A DNA stretch of 64,000 bases. Source: Edaphocola flava. Lineage in GTDB: Bacteria > Bacteroidota > Bacteroidia > Chitinophagales > Chitinophagaceae. A model generated the notes under the pieces. It did not search any database, was not told where the DNA came from, and saw nothing but the letters and a program-made list of their open reading frames with translations. Positions 1 through 8,209 of this stretch are shown here, piece after piece (within the stretch, counting starts at the first letter, position 1; each line of letters opens with the position of its first letter). The stretch lies in the NCBI RefSeq assembly GCF_004118155.1, contig NZ_SAIQ01000001.1:186001-250000 (forward strand). The letters run 5' to 3'. The translations under genes were made by a program, and so were the position numbers.

Positions 1-1
1 G

Positions 2-1159
2 ACCGATATCCATATCCATAACTTATCAGGAAACAAACGTGCTGCTTACTTACTGGCAGAGGGTTTATCCCTGGCCAACTACCAGTTTCTGAAATACAAA
101 TCCACTGCTAAGAAGCTGACCAACAGCCTGCAGGACCTGTTTTTCTCTACCCAGAGCATTACTGTTAAGGAGTTGAACGAGCTGCAAACCATTGTAGATG
201 CGGTATGCCGTGCCCGAGACCTGATCAATGAACCGCTGCAGTACCTGACTGCTGAACAATTAGGCAAAGAGCTGCAGCAGATGGGCAAAACCGGTGGTTT
301 TAAAGTACAGGTACTGGGCAAAGCAAAGATCGAACAAATGAAGATGGGTGGTATACTGGCTGTGAATGCCGGTAGTGTACTGCCTCCGACCTTTACCATT
401 ATGGAGCATCGTCCGCAGAAGTTCATCAACAAAGCGCCGATTGTACTGGTGGGTAAAGGTATCGTGTATGATACAGGCGGATTGAGCCTGAAACCGACGC
501 CGAACTCTATGGACCGTATGAAAAGCGACATGAGCGGTGCGGCAGTTGTAGCAGGTATTATGTATGCTGTGGCTATGCTGGACCTGCCTTTGCATGTAAT
601 CGGACTGGTGCCGGCTACAGAAAATCGTCCGGGCGAAAATGCTTATGTACCCGGCGATGTGATTACCATGTATGATGGTACTACCGTGGAAGTACTGAAT
701 ACTGATGCTGAAGGCCGTCTGGTACTGGCTGATGCGCTGCATTATGCTAAAAAATTCAGACCGGAACTGGTAATGGACTTTGCAACCCTGACCGGTGCAG
801 CGGCCAATGCCTTTGGCGATGTGGCCATCTGCGCTATGGGCACTGCAGGCCAGGCCACAAAAGATAAAATTCGCAACTGCGGACTGAACCAGTTTGAAAA
901 AGTTGTCGAACTGCCTTTATGGGAGGAATATGGCAATATGATTAAATCAGATATCGCGGATCTGAAAAATATAGGCGGACCGGTTGGCGGTGCGATCACT
1001 GCGGGTAAATTCCTGGAGCATTTCACTGATTTCCCGTGGATGCACTTCGATATAGCGGGTGTATCGCATCATATCTCCGGCAAGGATTACCGCCCTACAG
1101 GCGGTGTGGCTATGGGTGTGCGCCTGATGGTCGATTTCCTCATGAATTTCGGCAAGTAA
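2..1159 (+). CDS. pepA: Leucyl aminopeptidase (M17 family), 5' end outside window
   Basis: The reading frame is open from base 2, so the N-terminus lies upstream of the window. It encodes a cytosolic metallo-aminopeptidase that removes N-terminal residues from peptides. Seen: the M17 metal-site motifs in order, GKGIVYDTGGLSLKP (Lys and Asp ligands), MKSDMSGAAV (Asp) and the family signature NTDAEGRL (Asp and Glu ligands), followed by a normal C-terminal end GVRLMVDFL. No part of the catalytic domain seen here is missing. The next gene starts one base after the stop, so the two are probably cotranscribed. An ATG at 173 lies inside the conserved domain and is not the true start. Confidence 0.95.
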   Translation, partial: TDIHIHNLSGNKRAAYLLAEGLSLANYQFLKYKSTAKKLTNSLQDLFFSTQSITVKELNELQTIVDAVCRARDLINEPLQYLTAEQLGKELQQMGKTGGFKVQVLGKAKIEQMKMGGILAVNAGSVLPPTFTIMEHRPQKFINKAPIVLVGKGIVYDTGGLSLKPTPNSMDRMKSDMSGAAVVAGIMYAVAMLDLPLHVIGLVPATENRPGENAYVPGDVITMYDGTTVEVLNTDAEGRLVLADALHYAKKFRPELVMDFATLTGAAANAFGDVAICAMGTAGQATKDKIRNCGLNQFEKVVELPLWEEYGNMIKSDIADLKNIGGPVGGAITAGKFLEHFTDFPWMHFDIAGVSHHISGKDYRPTGGVAMGVRLMVDFLMNFGK

Positions 1160-1160
1160 A

Positions 1161-1940
1161 ATGAATCATTTTTCTCCTTTACCGGAGCAGGATGTCCTGG
1201 TTAAGGGCATCCGTATACATATGGCTATGCAGGAAGGCAATGGTATGCCCATCATCTTCCTGCATGATTCGCTGGGCTGCATCCGCCTCTGGCGCGATTT
1301 TCCGCAGCAAGCGGCTGCACTGACCGGCCAAGCGGTATATCTCTACGACCGTCAGGGATACGGACAGTCGCAGGCATTCAGCACTCAGTACCGGGAGCTG
1401 GATTATATGCACCGGGAAGCTGATACTCTGATCGATTTTATGGATACCTGTGGCCTGGATAAGGCTGCATTATTTGGCCATAGCGATGGTGGCAGTATAG
1501 CCCTGCTGGCTGCAGCAAAGTATCCGCAGCGCATACAGGCCATTATTACCGAAGGGGCGCATATTTTTGTGGAAGACATTACCCTGAACGGTATACAGGA
1601 GGCGGTGGAACTATACAACACCACTGCATTGCCCCGGAAACTGGCCAAATACCATGGAGACAATACCGATCCGGTGTTCCATGCCTGGGCAGATACCTGG
1701 TTGCGACCGGATTTCAGGAACTGGAATATAGAAGATGCACTGCATCATATTTCCTGCCCCACCCTCGTCTTACAAGGCGAAGAGGACGAATACGGCAGTC
1801 CGATGCAGGTGCAGCGCATACAGGAGCAGGTATCCGGACCGGTGGAGACCTGGCTTATACCCGGGGCTAAGCATACACCACATAAGGAGCAACCCGAAGT
1901 TGTATTACAGCGTTGCGTCGCTTTCTTACAAGAACAATAA
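1161..1940 (+). CDS. Alpha/beta-fold hydrolase
   Basis: A 259-residue single-domain alpha/beta hydrolase. Seen: an HDS oxyanion-region motif near residue 35, the nucleophile elbow GHSDGG with Ser108, a likely acid at Asp209 in QGEEDEYG, and the catalytic His238 in GAKHTPHKE. These give a complete Ser-Asp-His triad. There is no signal peptide, so it is probably cytosolic. It starts one base after the aminopeptidase stop, which suggests one transcript. The fold covers esterases, C-C hydrolases and haloperoxidase-like enzymes; the sequence does not identify the substrate. The stop lies three bases before a dispersed repeat element. Confidence 0.88.
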   Translation: MNHFSPLPEQDVLVKGIRIHMAMQEGNGMPIIFLHDSLGCIRLWRDFPQQAAALTGQAVYLYDRQGYGQSQAFSTQYRELDYMHREADTLIDFMDTCGLDKAALFGHSDGGSIALLAAAKYPQRIQAIITEGAHIFVEDITLNGIQEAVELYNTTALPRKLAKYHGDNTDPVFHAWADTWLRPDFRNWNIEDALHHISCPTLVLQGEEDEYGSPMQVQRIQEQVSGPVETWLIPGAKHTPHKEQPEVVLQRCVAFLQEQ

Positions 1941-1942
1941 TT

Positions 1943-2422
1943 TTCACGGACTATCCGCAAGTAGGCAACGATTTTATTCGTCCTTTTGTCCGGCAACAAA
2001 AGGTGCAAAAAGATATTTCATCAAGGCGATTGCAGAGCACCGCCATTTTGTACTGTTGCGTGCATTGATCGTCTGAGCTTAACGTGTGATGCGTTCGCTG
2101 CTCGACGATCGCAGCTCCAACCAAAATGGCTATCGCTGTGATGAAAACAGCAAGCGATCTGTACAAATACAGATCGCTCGAAAAGCCTTATAAATCCGGC
2201 GTTACAAAAATCATTGGCTCAGTCGATAAAGTCGGGAACCACTGTCTGAGCGCAGCGAATTTGCGTTTACGACCGACCGATACCTTGATTTTAGCCAGGG
2301 ATGTATACAGCCTTGATTTTTTGGCGCTACCTTTTGCATCAAGGCAAAATGTAGCAATAGATATATAAGCTACTTAAATCATAATGCTAAACTTTGTTTC
2401 CTTTAAGCGGATACTCAGTTAA
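1943..2422 (-). repeat. Dispersed ~480-bp repeat with terminal inverted repeats, copy A
   Basis: This stretch, read on the minus strand, aligns along its whole length with 46681-47164 on the plus strand. Shared blocks include GATAGCCATTTTGGTTGGAG and CATCACACGTTAAGCTCAGA. The ends are imperfect inverted repeats: 1943-1958 and the complement of 2407-2422 share the core GA(C/G)TATCCGC. Inside are hairpins, for example AGCGATCTGTA and TACAGATCGCT around 2153-2177. No transposase is encoded; open frames across it are short and differ between copies. It fills the space after the hydrolase gene. It is best read as a non-autonomous, MITE-like element or structured intergenic repeat. Confidence 0.8.
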
Positions 2423-2436
2423 TTCTTTATACATAA

Positions 2437-2477
2437 AACCCTTGTTGCCGCGCCCTGCGGGCGCGGCAACAAGGGTT
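2437..2477 (-). terminator. Strong intrinsic terminator
   Basis: A perfect 19-bp GC-rich stem (2437-2455 with 2459-2477) closes a 3-base loop. On the minus strand it is followed by TTTTATGT. It sits 29 bases past the stop of the dioxygenase gene. It could also stop plus-strand transcription leaving the repeat element. Confidence 0.85.
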
Positions 2478-2506
2478 AATACCAGCTACGATAGCCGGCA
2501 TAGTAC

Positions 2507-3508
2507 TTAACGGTACGTCATGATCTTTACATCGGTATATCTTCCGTTCTCGTTCTCTACATTCAGCTGATAAGCATAGTTGGCATGGGCCAGACCCAGA
2601 TCGCTCAGGGAAATGCTGCGCTCATGATCTCCGGCATTCAGACGGCCACAATCGATATGTGCTACCTGGCGACCCATCAGATCAAAGATGAGTAAATCTG
2701 CTTTGGAAGTTTGTGTCAGTGAGAAAGGAATGGTAGTGGTACCCGAATGCGGATTGGGATAGTTTTGTCCCAATTGCATATTCTTAGCGGTTTCTTTATC
2801 TATATTACCGATGCCTGTGGTACCGCTGCCCTGCACTGCCACTTCCAGATAAGCCTGGTAGCCGCTACTGTTGGGCGTCAATGTACACATCTGGTACTGG
2901 TATCCATCAGAAAATATATTGTCAGAGGCCAGGCTCATCGGATCGGAGCCCTTAGTATACACAGATGAGTTATTGGCGTAAATCTGGTTTTTGGTCGCAA
3001 TATCAAAGGTAAACTGGGAGATCGCTGCATAATTGCTGCTTACATATACCTGGAAGTGGATATGACAAATACGGCCATTATACCAGCCCGGGAATATGGT
3101 CGTAAAATTCACATAGCCATCCGCATCGGTCATCTGGTACCCCCTCAGGTACGTAAGCCCTGCTTGTCCGGCATTATTACTGTTATCATAACCTGAATAC
3201 AGGCCGTCTTTATTACAGTGCCAGATATTTACCCGCACATTCTTCATCGGCTCACAATTATTTACGCCCAGGATTCTGAGCTTTACCTGGAGTGGTGTAC
3301 CCTGTTGACTTTCTGTTACATCGCTGCGGAAGAAAGTTGTGTTTGCTGTAAGATCCAATGGAAAAGGACCAGCCGTTTCTGTTGGAATAAGGGTACAGGA
3401 AGCAAGGGTATTGTTCTCATCAGTGCTGCCGGCAAAGGCTTTGGCAAAGGGAAGTGAGAGGCCGAGGCCCGCTAATCCGGAAGCTCTTAAAAATTCTTTC
3501 CTGTTCAT
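2507..3508 (-). CDS. Secreted intradiol ring-cleavage dioxygenase with T9SS sorting domain
   Basis: A 333-residue protein in three parts. Residues 1-27 form an export signal of Tat-like shape (NRKEFLRASGLAGLGLSLP) without the twin Arg. Residues 38-230 are an intradiol dioxygenase domain, with likely non-haem Fe(III) ligands Tyr104 (in GLYSGY), Tyr143 (in GWYNGR), His149 and His151 (CHIHF). Residues 240-333 match a Por-secretion type A C-terminal domain (NYPNP, DLMGRQV, GDHERSISL). Family knowledge: catechol-type aromatic diols are cleaved between the hydroxyls. The sorting domain implies export across the outer membrane by the type IX system, so cleavage would occur outside the cell or on its surface. 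The substrate is unknown. Confidence 0.9.
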   Translation of the reverse strand: MNRKEFLRASGLAGLGLSLPFAKAFAGSTDENNTLASCTLIPTETAGPFPLDLTANTTFFRSDVTESQQGTPLQVKLRILGVNNCEPMKNVRVNIWHCNKDGLYSGYDNSNNAGQAGLTYLRGYQMTDADGYVNFTTIFPGWYNGRICHIHFQVYVSSNYAAISQFTFDIATKNQIYANNSSVYTKGSDPMSLASDNIFSDGYQYQMCTLTPNSSGYQAYLEVAVQGSGTTGIGNIDKETAKNMQLGQNYPNPHSGTTTIPFSLTQTSKADLLIFDLMGRQVAHIDCGRLNAGDHERSISLSDLGLAHANYAYQLNVENENGRYTDVKIMTYR

Positions 3509-3592
3509 AAAAAAATATTTGAGTTAATTAAGAATTATGTACAATTCAAAACTAACTCAAATATGTTTTTATCCTATACAGTTACCCGTCTT

Positions 3593-5107
3593 TTAGTCTA
3601 TGCTTTTTTGCGGTTTACCGATATTATTGAAACTGTAGTAGTATGTACCGCCACTTCCGGGATAAACACCACCTAATTGTATCATATCATCAGCAGACAG
3701 GGCAGATTGGAAGTCTTCCAGTGTGGTTACTTTCTGGCCATTTACAGAAGTAATGACAAAGCCCTTTTTTATTCCTGTAAAATTCTTCAGTGCACCATCT
3801 GAAACAGCATCTACCACAATACCTCCACTGAGGCCCATACGAGCAGCATCCTGTTTCGATAATGCTTTGAAACTGGCGCCGAGATCATTGTAGGATGTAC
3901 CGCTGGATAAGGCTTTGGCCAGGGCTCCTTTACTGGACTTAAGCTCAGCCTGGGTTTTGTACGATTTGCCATTTCTGCGGTAATCTACCTGTACTCGGTC
4001 TCCGGGGTTATAACGGGCTACCTGTTCTGTAAGCACACTGCTGGTGTTTACCGGTGTTCCGTTAATAGCGGTAATGAAGTCTCCTTTTTTAATACCCGCT
4101 TGTGCGGCACCGCTTCCTTCTACCACATCGCCTACATATACACCATTGGCATTATCATAGTCGCTTTTGGTAATACCCAGTTCTTTGGCCTGTGCTTCGG
4201 TCATATTGTTCAGGTCGCCCAGAGATACACCCAGGAAACCTCTTTGCACACTCCCAAACTTAATCAAGTCGTTGGCAATCTTGCGGGCCAGGTTGGATGG
4301 AATAGCGTAGGAATAACCGGCATAAGTGCCCGTTGGGGAAGCAATAGCAGAATTAATACCAATCAGCTGACCTTGTGTATTGACTAATGCGCCACCACTA
4401 TTACCCGGATTCACTGCTGCATCGGTCTGGATAAATGACTCGATTGCACTGCGGGACTGGCGCTGGTTGATACCGATAGAACGGCCTTTAGCGCTGACGA
4501 TACCTGCAGTCACCGTTGCATCCAGATTGAGCGGATAACCCACGGCCAGTACCCACTGTCCCAGTTTCACCTCATCTGAATTACCAAAGGTAATGGCAGG
4601 AAAGCCTTTCCCTTCGATTTTCAGTATAGCCAGATCGGTTTCCGGATCGGTACCGATTACTTTAGCGGTTTGTGTATTACGATTATTGAACGTCACCTGC
4701 ACTTCATCTGCGCCGGAAACTACGTGGTTATTGGTGAGGATATAACCATCTTCGGAGATGATCACGCCCGATCCCCCACCCTGGGCATCCGGCATTTTGA
4801 ATTGCTGCATACCGCCATCGCCCCAGAAATCAAAAGGATCTCTGGCCATAACAGTCTTGCCTTGCTTTTTGGTTCTGATATGTACTACCGATTTCACGGA
4901 CTGCTCTGCGGCAGCAGTAAAATCGACCGGCTGCCCGACGACAGAGCCGCTGTTACTGGCATAATGCAGGTTGGCATCGCCGGTAGTTTGTTGGTTGGTA
5001 ACTGGTGATTTGGATTGCTGCTGGTCCTGGAGCTTATCATAGGCCCAGGCAGTAGCCACTGACGTACAAACGGCAGCAGCCACAATAGGGATTGCTAACT
5101 TTTTCAT
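3593..5107 (-). CDS. degP: Do-like (HtrA/DegP) periplasmic serine protease
   Basis: A 504-residue protein with an N-terminal signal/anchor (residues 4-22), a trypsin-like domain and two PDZ domains (about 285-375 and 395-490). The triad is intact: His128 in TNNHVVSGADEV, Asp158 in DPETDLAIL and Ser237 in NPGNSGGAL. Family role: degradation and refolding of damaged envelope proteins, with PDZ domains binding exposed C-termini. It is a single gene between the dioxygenase and the LuxC-type gene, each with its own spacing. A TAAATTTG -7 box lies 32 bases before the start. Confidence 0.95.
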   Translation of the reverse strand: MKKLAIPIVAAAVCTSVATAWAYDKLQDQQQSKSPVTNQQTTGDANLHYASNSGSVVGQPVDFTAAAEQSVKSVVHIRTKKQGKTVMARDPFDFWGDGGMQQFKMPDAQGGGSGVIISEDGYILTNNHVVSGADEVQVTFNNRNTQTAKVIGTDPETDLAILKIEGKGFPAITFGNSDEVKLGQWVLAVGYPLNLDATVTAGIVSAKGRSIGINQRQSRSAIESFIQTDAAVNPGNSGGALVNTQGQLIGINSAIASPTGTYAGYSYAIPSNLARKIANDLIKFGSVQRGFLGVSLGDLNNMTEAQAKELGITKSDYDNANGVYVGDVVEGSGAAQAGIKKGDFITAINGTPVNTSSVLTEQVARYNPGDRVQVDYRRNGKSYKTQAELKSSKGALAKALSSGTSYNDLGASFKALSKQDAARMGLSGGIVVDAVSDGALKNFTGIKKGFVITSVNGQKVTTLEDFQSALSADDMIQLGGVYPGSGGTYYYSFNNIGKPQKSID

Positions 5108-5138
5108 TGTACTAAAAGCTAATTTTTATTGATTGAAA

Positions 5139-5146
5139 CAAATTTA
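5139..5146 (-). promoter_or_regulatory. Probable -7 box for the Do-like protease
   Basis: On the minus strand the bases read TAAATTTG, matching the Bacteroidota -7 consensus TAnnTTTG. No convincing TTTG lies at the expected distance upstream, so the assignment rests on the -7 box and its position. Confidence 0.45.
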
Positions 5147-5206
5147 ATTTTTAGTAGAAAATAATCTCGCTAAGCAAAAGTTTTTTAAAATAAATTTAAG
5201 AATACA

Positions 5207-6232
5207 TTACAAATTCTGTAAGAAATCCATGGTATCTACCCCATCTGCATAGTCTGTCAGGGATGGATTCTGGTTGGCACCGAAGGCATAGCATTTACCG
5301 GATGCTTCAGGCCTCTCTTTCACCGTAATGCACTGAATATGATCATCCTGCTGCAGGCGATTGATCAGCTCCTGTTTATCATCATAATGTGTATAGTGTA
5401 CTACACTGATCGGGGCAAACGGGGCAGGGTTTTCGACCATCAATATATGCCCGTTGGACATGTAATACTGCTTGTTCAGCAGATACAGGGCCAGCTGGAA
5501 GTCATAGTTGTTCCTAAACTTATTATGATCGCCATGGGCAATATAGGTATTGAATGATTGCAGTAAAGGCTCAAACTGATAATCTTTAGGTATATACACC
5601 TGGGTTACATTGCGGCAGCCCAGTCCGAAGAACATATTAATGTCATCTGACAATTGCTTCAGTTCTGTCGCGGATTCTGTACCATCAAGAATGGCAACAG
5701 AAGTCCTGTTTTTACGGATGATATGCGGGTATTTCTGGAAGTAGTATTCAAAATAACGGGATGAGTTATCACTGCCGGTTGCGATATAGGCATCACAGCC
5801 TTTCAGCATTTCTGAAACGGTTACTGTATCTGCAACTGCGGGCTCCCATTCGGTAAGTTTGGCTATAATATGATTCCAGAGTACTGTATCTTTAGAAGAT
5901 AATTTCAGTTTCAGGTTGTGGCCGGAAATAAATCCGCAGAGGAAATCATGAAAGCCGACCAGGGGTATATTACCCGCCATTACGATACCCACCATTTTCG
6001 GCTCCGGGCGTTCTTGCATCAATGCAGGATATTGCGCAATCCAGTTTCGGAGCGCTTTTTCATCCAGGAAGGAAGTGGCAATATTGTGTATAGCCAGGCG
6101 GCAAAATTCGGGTGTAAACCATCCGTTTGCTCTGTGGGCACTATCTATAATGTCCTCCAGTTCAGCCGAAGGTTTCATGAAATATGTGCCTAATTGAGTC
6201 ATCAAAGCGATCCTGTTTTCTAAAAGTATCAT
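5207..6232 (-). CDS. LuxC-type acyl-CoA reductase
   Basis: A 341-residue protein of the LuxC-like acyl-CoA reductase family, an aldehyde-dehydrogenase-related fold that reduces acyl-CoA to a fatty aldehyde with NAD(P)H. Seen: the MVGIVMAGNIPLVGFHDF region near residues 80-97, a probable nucleotide-binding stretch DAYIATGSDNSSRYF, and a likely catalytic Cys206 in MFFGLGCRNVTQV. I place the start at 6232. A longer frame reaching 6331 would run into the divergent ferredoxin gene and its promoter, and the added 33 residues look like non-coding sequence. No luxD or luxE partner is present. The role may be acyl-CoA or aldehyde metabolism, not luminescence. Confidence 0.8.
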   Translation of the reverse strand: MILLENRIALMTQLGTYFMKPSAELEDIIDSAHRANGWFTPEFCRLAIHNIATSFLDEKALRNWIAQYPALMQERPEPKMVGIVMAGNIPLVGFHDFLCGFISGHNLKLKLSSKDTVLWNHIIAKLTEWEPAVADTVTVSEMLKGCDAYIATGSDNSSRYFEYYFQKYPHIIRKNRTSVAILDGTESATELKQLSDDINMFFGLGCRNVTQVYIPKDYQFEPLLQSFNTYIAHGDHNKFRNNYDFQLALYLLNKQYYMSNGHILMVENPAPFAPISVVHYTHYDDKQELINRLQQDDHIQCITVKERPEASGKCYAFGANQNPSLTDYADGVDTMDFLQNL

Positions 6233-6237
6233 AACGG

Positions 6238-6270
6238 TTTGGAATTTATGCCGAGGAAATTGTAATTTTG
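6238..6270 (+). promoter_or_regulatory. Bacteroidota-type promoter for the ferredoxin gene
   Basis: TTTG at 6238-6241, a 21-base spacer, then TAATTTTG at 6263-6270, matching the -33/-7 consensus. The start codon follows 29 bases later. Confidence 0.7.
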
Positions 6271-6299
6271 CAGTCAAAATAAATAAATAATTACTTAAA

Positions 6300-6647
6300 A
6301 TGGCTATAAAAATTACGGACGAGTGTATCAACTGCGGTGCTTGTGAACCGGAATGTCCTAATAATGCAATATATGAAGGCGGTATAGAATGGAAAATGGC
6401 AGATGGTACCGGCGTGAGCGGAGCCTATACCCTCATGAATGGTTCGGTAACCGAGGCCAACACGCCACATGATCCTATTGCTATTGATGTATACTATATA
6501 TCTCCTGATAAATGTACCGAATGCCAGGGCTTCCACGAAGAGCCTCAGTGTGCTGCAGTTTGCCCTGTAGACTGTTGTGTACCGGATGAGATGTATGTAG
6601 AAACGGTTGAACAATTACTGGAGAAGAAGGAAAAAATGCACCTTTAA
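6300..6647 (+). CDS. Ferredoxin with two 4Fe-4S clusters
   Basis: A 115-residue cytosolic electron carrier. Cluster motif one is Cys9, Cys12, Cys15, Cys19 ([12 protein letters not shown]). Motif two is Cys72, Cys75, then Cys84, Cys88 and Cys92 ([18 protein letters not shown]), with an eight-residue insert between the second and third Cys. This is the layout of low-potential bacterial 2[4Fe-4S] ferredoxins. The ~45-residue loop between clusters is longer than in clostridial ferredoxins. It is divergent from the LuxC-type reductase with a 67-base shared upstream region, so the two may be coregulated; that is inference. Confidence 0.93.
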   Translation: MAIKITDECINCGACEPECPNNAIYEGGIEWKMADGTGVSGAYTLMNGSVTEANTPHDPIAIDVYYISPDKCTECQGFHEEPQCAAVCPVDCCVPDEMYVETVEQLLEKKEKMHL

Positions 6648-6670
6648 TTCCTGAATATCTTTTTATAAAA

Positions 6671-6698
6671 GAAGCGGGCTGTATATACAGCCCGCTTC
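6671..6698. terminator. Bidirectional intrinsic terminator
   Basis: A perfect 12-bp stem GAAGCGGGCTGT / ACAGCCCGCTTC with an ATAT loop, flanked by A- and T-rich bases on the two sides. It separates the convergent ferredoxin gene and the 496-residue membrane-protein gene and can serve both. Confidence 0.85.
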
Positions 6699-6713
6699 TT
6701 TGCATTATAGGTA

Positions 6714-8204
6714 TCAATATCCGCCTATTCTGATAACTTCCCTGTATACATCCAGCTTGTCGGGCGAGCTGGCATAAAAGCGGCCGTTACGGGTAGTAAT
6801 ATTCAGGCGCACGCGTTGTTTATAATCACTATCGGCAATATAAGTGGCCGCAGTATCGGAATACTGGGCATTCAGTTCCTTATCTCCTTTGACATTAAGG
6901 TAAAAACATTCCATACTATCCAGTGTGGACAGTTTCAGTTCATTGCTGGCATTCACCATAAAATCAATTCCGGAGAGGTCTCCTTTCCTTAAGCGCATTG
7001 TCTCTCCCGGTGCCAGGGTAATATCCAGTTTAGTATCGTCCGGCTCGAGGAAATAAAGGTATATGGTACTATCCGTCTTATTTTTAATATCCAGCGAGGT
7101 CTCCAGAGTACTATCTACAGACTGAAAGAAGCTGAAGTATACAGGCAGGGTCTGCATCGCACTGTCCATCGTTTGCACCATGCCGGATCGGCTGTCGGAC
7201 ATGCCCGTATTCCTCGCTTTATCAAAAAACATTTTAGCTCCCCAGGCATCGAGCTGCTCATCGCTCATGACCAACTGAGTATTATCTCGATCACGATTAT
7301 TATTACAACCTTTATCCATTATCCGGACAAAAGCGATGATGCAGACCAGGATGATCCAGATATAATTTGGTTTTGATTTCTTCTGAGGGGCGGCTCGTTT
7401 CTTCTCGGGATTAAGAGCGGTACCCGCCACTTTTTCGGCATATATTTCATGGTTTTCCCGGATCAGCCTCGCATTAGACGGATCTACATAATCCAGCTGT
7501 ATCATTTGCTTGCTGATCAGGAAGCAGGTACGCTCATCAGCATTCTGTATTTCCACACAGAAATTGATCAGCACCATCGCCAGATCATCTTTCTGGCTGT
7601 AGAGATTATCCGGCAACCAGTTGATAAAACGGGCCCAGTTTTTCGTCCATGCAGCCACTTCGTCCTTTCTGTTCAGAAAGGTGGTTTTATTAAGGTTACG
7701 GAACAGGCGTATAGCCTGCTCCAAATAGCTGGTGGTACTGGCAAAGGCAGTCTCTCCGTCTCCCAGCAGAATCATCTGGCAATACACAATCCAGTCCGCA
7801 GCGGCATCAAAGTCATCTTTTGCCAGGCGCTGCTTCATCTCTTTATTAAACTGCGGAGCAAAGTACGGCGAGCAGAACCCGACAAAGGGTATATCTTCTT
7901 TTACGGTAGCAATATCGGCTGCAAACTGTTCATCAACAATGCCTGACTCCAGAAAATGCAGCAGGCCTTTGTGCGCCCATATCTTCTGGTGAAAAGCAAG
8001 CTGCACAATCATATTGGGCGATTCCAGGCAACTGAGAATATCTTGCTTGTTGTAGTCTATTTCGTCCAGCCGGATGATACCGGATGGCTCCATATTAAAT
8101 TCAGCAGCAATCTGCTTTTTGGCCCGGGAACCATTAAGGGCTTCCGGGTCTGAGATTTCAATATGACAATATTCAAAAAAACGTATGGGTGATTTATACT
8201 GCAT
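6714..8204 (-). CDS. Single-span membrane protein of unknown function, in the Hsp70-like operon
   Basis: A 496-residue protein I do not recognise. Residues 1-265 are soluble, mixed helical and free of signal sequence. A Lys/Arg/Pro-rich stretch (268-279) precedes one transmembrane helix (about 280-295, YIWIILVCIIAFVRI). By the positive-inside rule the N-terminal half is cytosolic. The remaining ~200 residues begin with a polar linker (NNNRDRDN) and would be periplasmic; their end is rich in beta-type sequence. It starts five bases after the Hsp70-like gene, so it is almost certainly cotranscribed with it and with the GrpE-like gene. Inference: it could bring the chaperone to the inner membrane. 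No J-domain HPD motif is present in it. Confidence 0.75.
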   Translation of the reverse strand: MQYKSPIRFFEYCHIEISDPEALNGSRAKKQIAAEFNMEPSGIIRLDEIDYNKQDILSCLESPNMIVQLAFHQKIWAHKGLLHFLESGIVDEQFAADIATVKEDIPFVGFCSPYFAPQFNKEMKQRLAKDDFDAAADWIVYCQMILLGDGETAFASTTSYLEQAIRLFRNLNKTTFLNRKDEVAAWTKNWARFINWLPDNLYSQKDDLAMVLINFCVEIQNADERTCFLISKQMIQLDYVDPSNARLIRENHEIYAEKVAGTALNPEKKRAAPQKKSKPNYIWIILVCIIAFVRIMDKGCNNNRDRDNTQLVMSDEQLDAWGAKMFFDKARNTGMSDSRSGMVQTMDSAMQTLPVYFSFFQSVDSTLETSLDIKNKTDSTIYLYFLEPDDTKLDITLAPGETMRLRKGDLSGIDFMVNASNELKLSTLDSMECFYLNVKGDKELNAQYSDTAATYIADSDYKQRVRLNITTRNGRFYASSPDKLDVYREVIRIGGY

Positions 8205-8209
8205 ATATG

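Noticed and set aside
1951-2368. Short open frames inside repeat copy A on both strands
   Set aside because: Not conserved in frame with copy B; changes between copies follow DNA structure and not codons.
2437-2477. Long perfect palindrome as a recombination or attachment site
   Set aside because: GC-rich stem with short loop and a T run 29 bases past a stop codon is explained as a terminator.
6233-6331. Longer N-terminus for the LuxC-type reductase
   Set aside because: Would overlap the divergent ferredoxin gene and its promoter; residues are unlike the family start.
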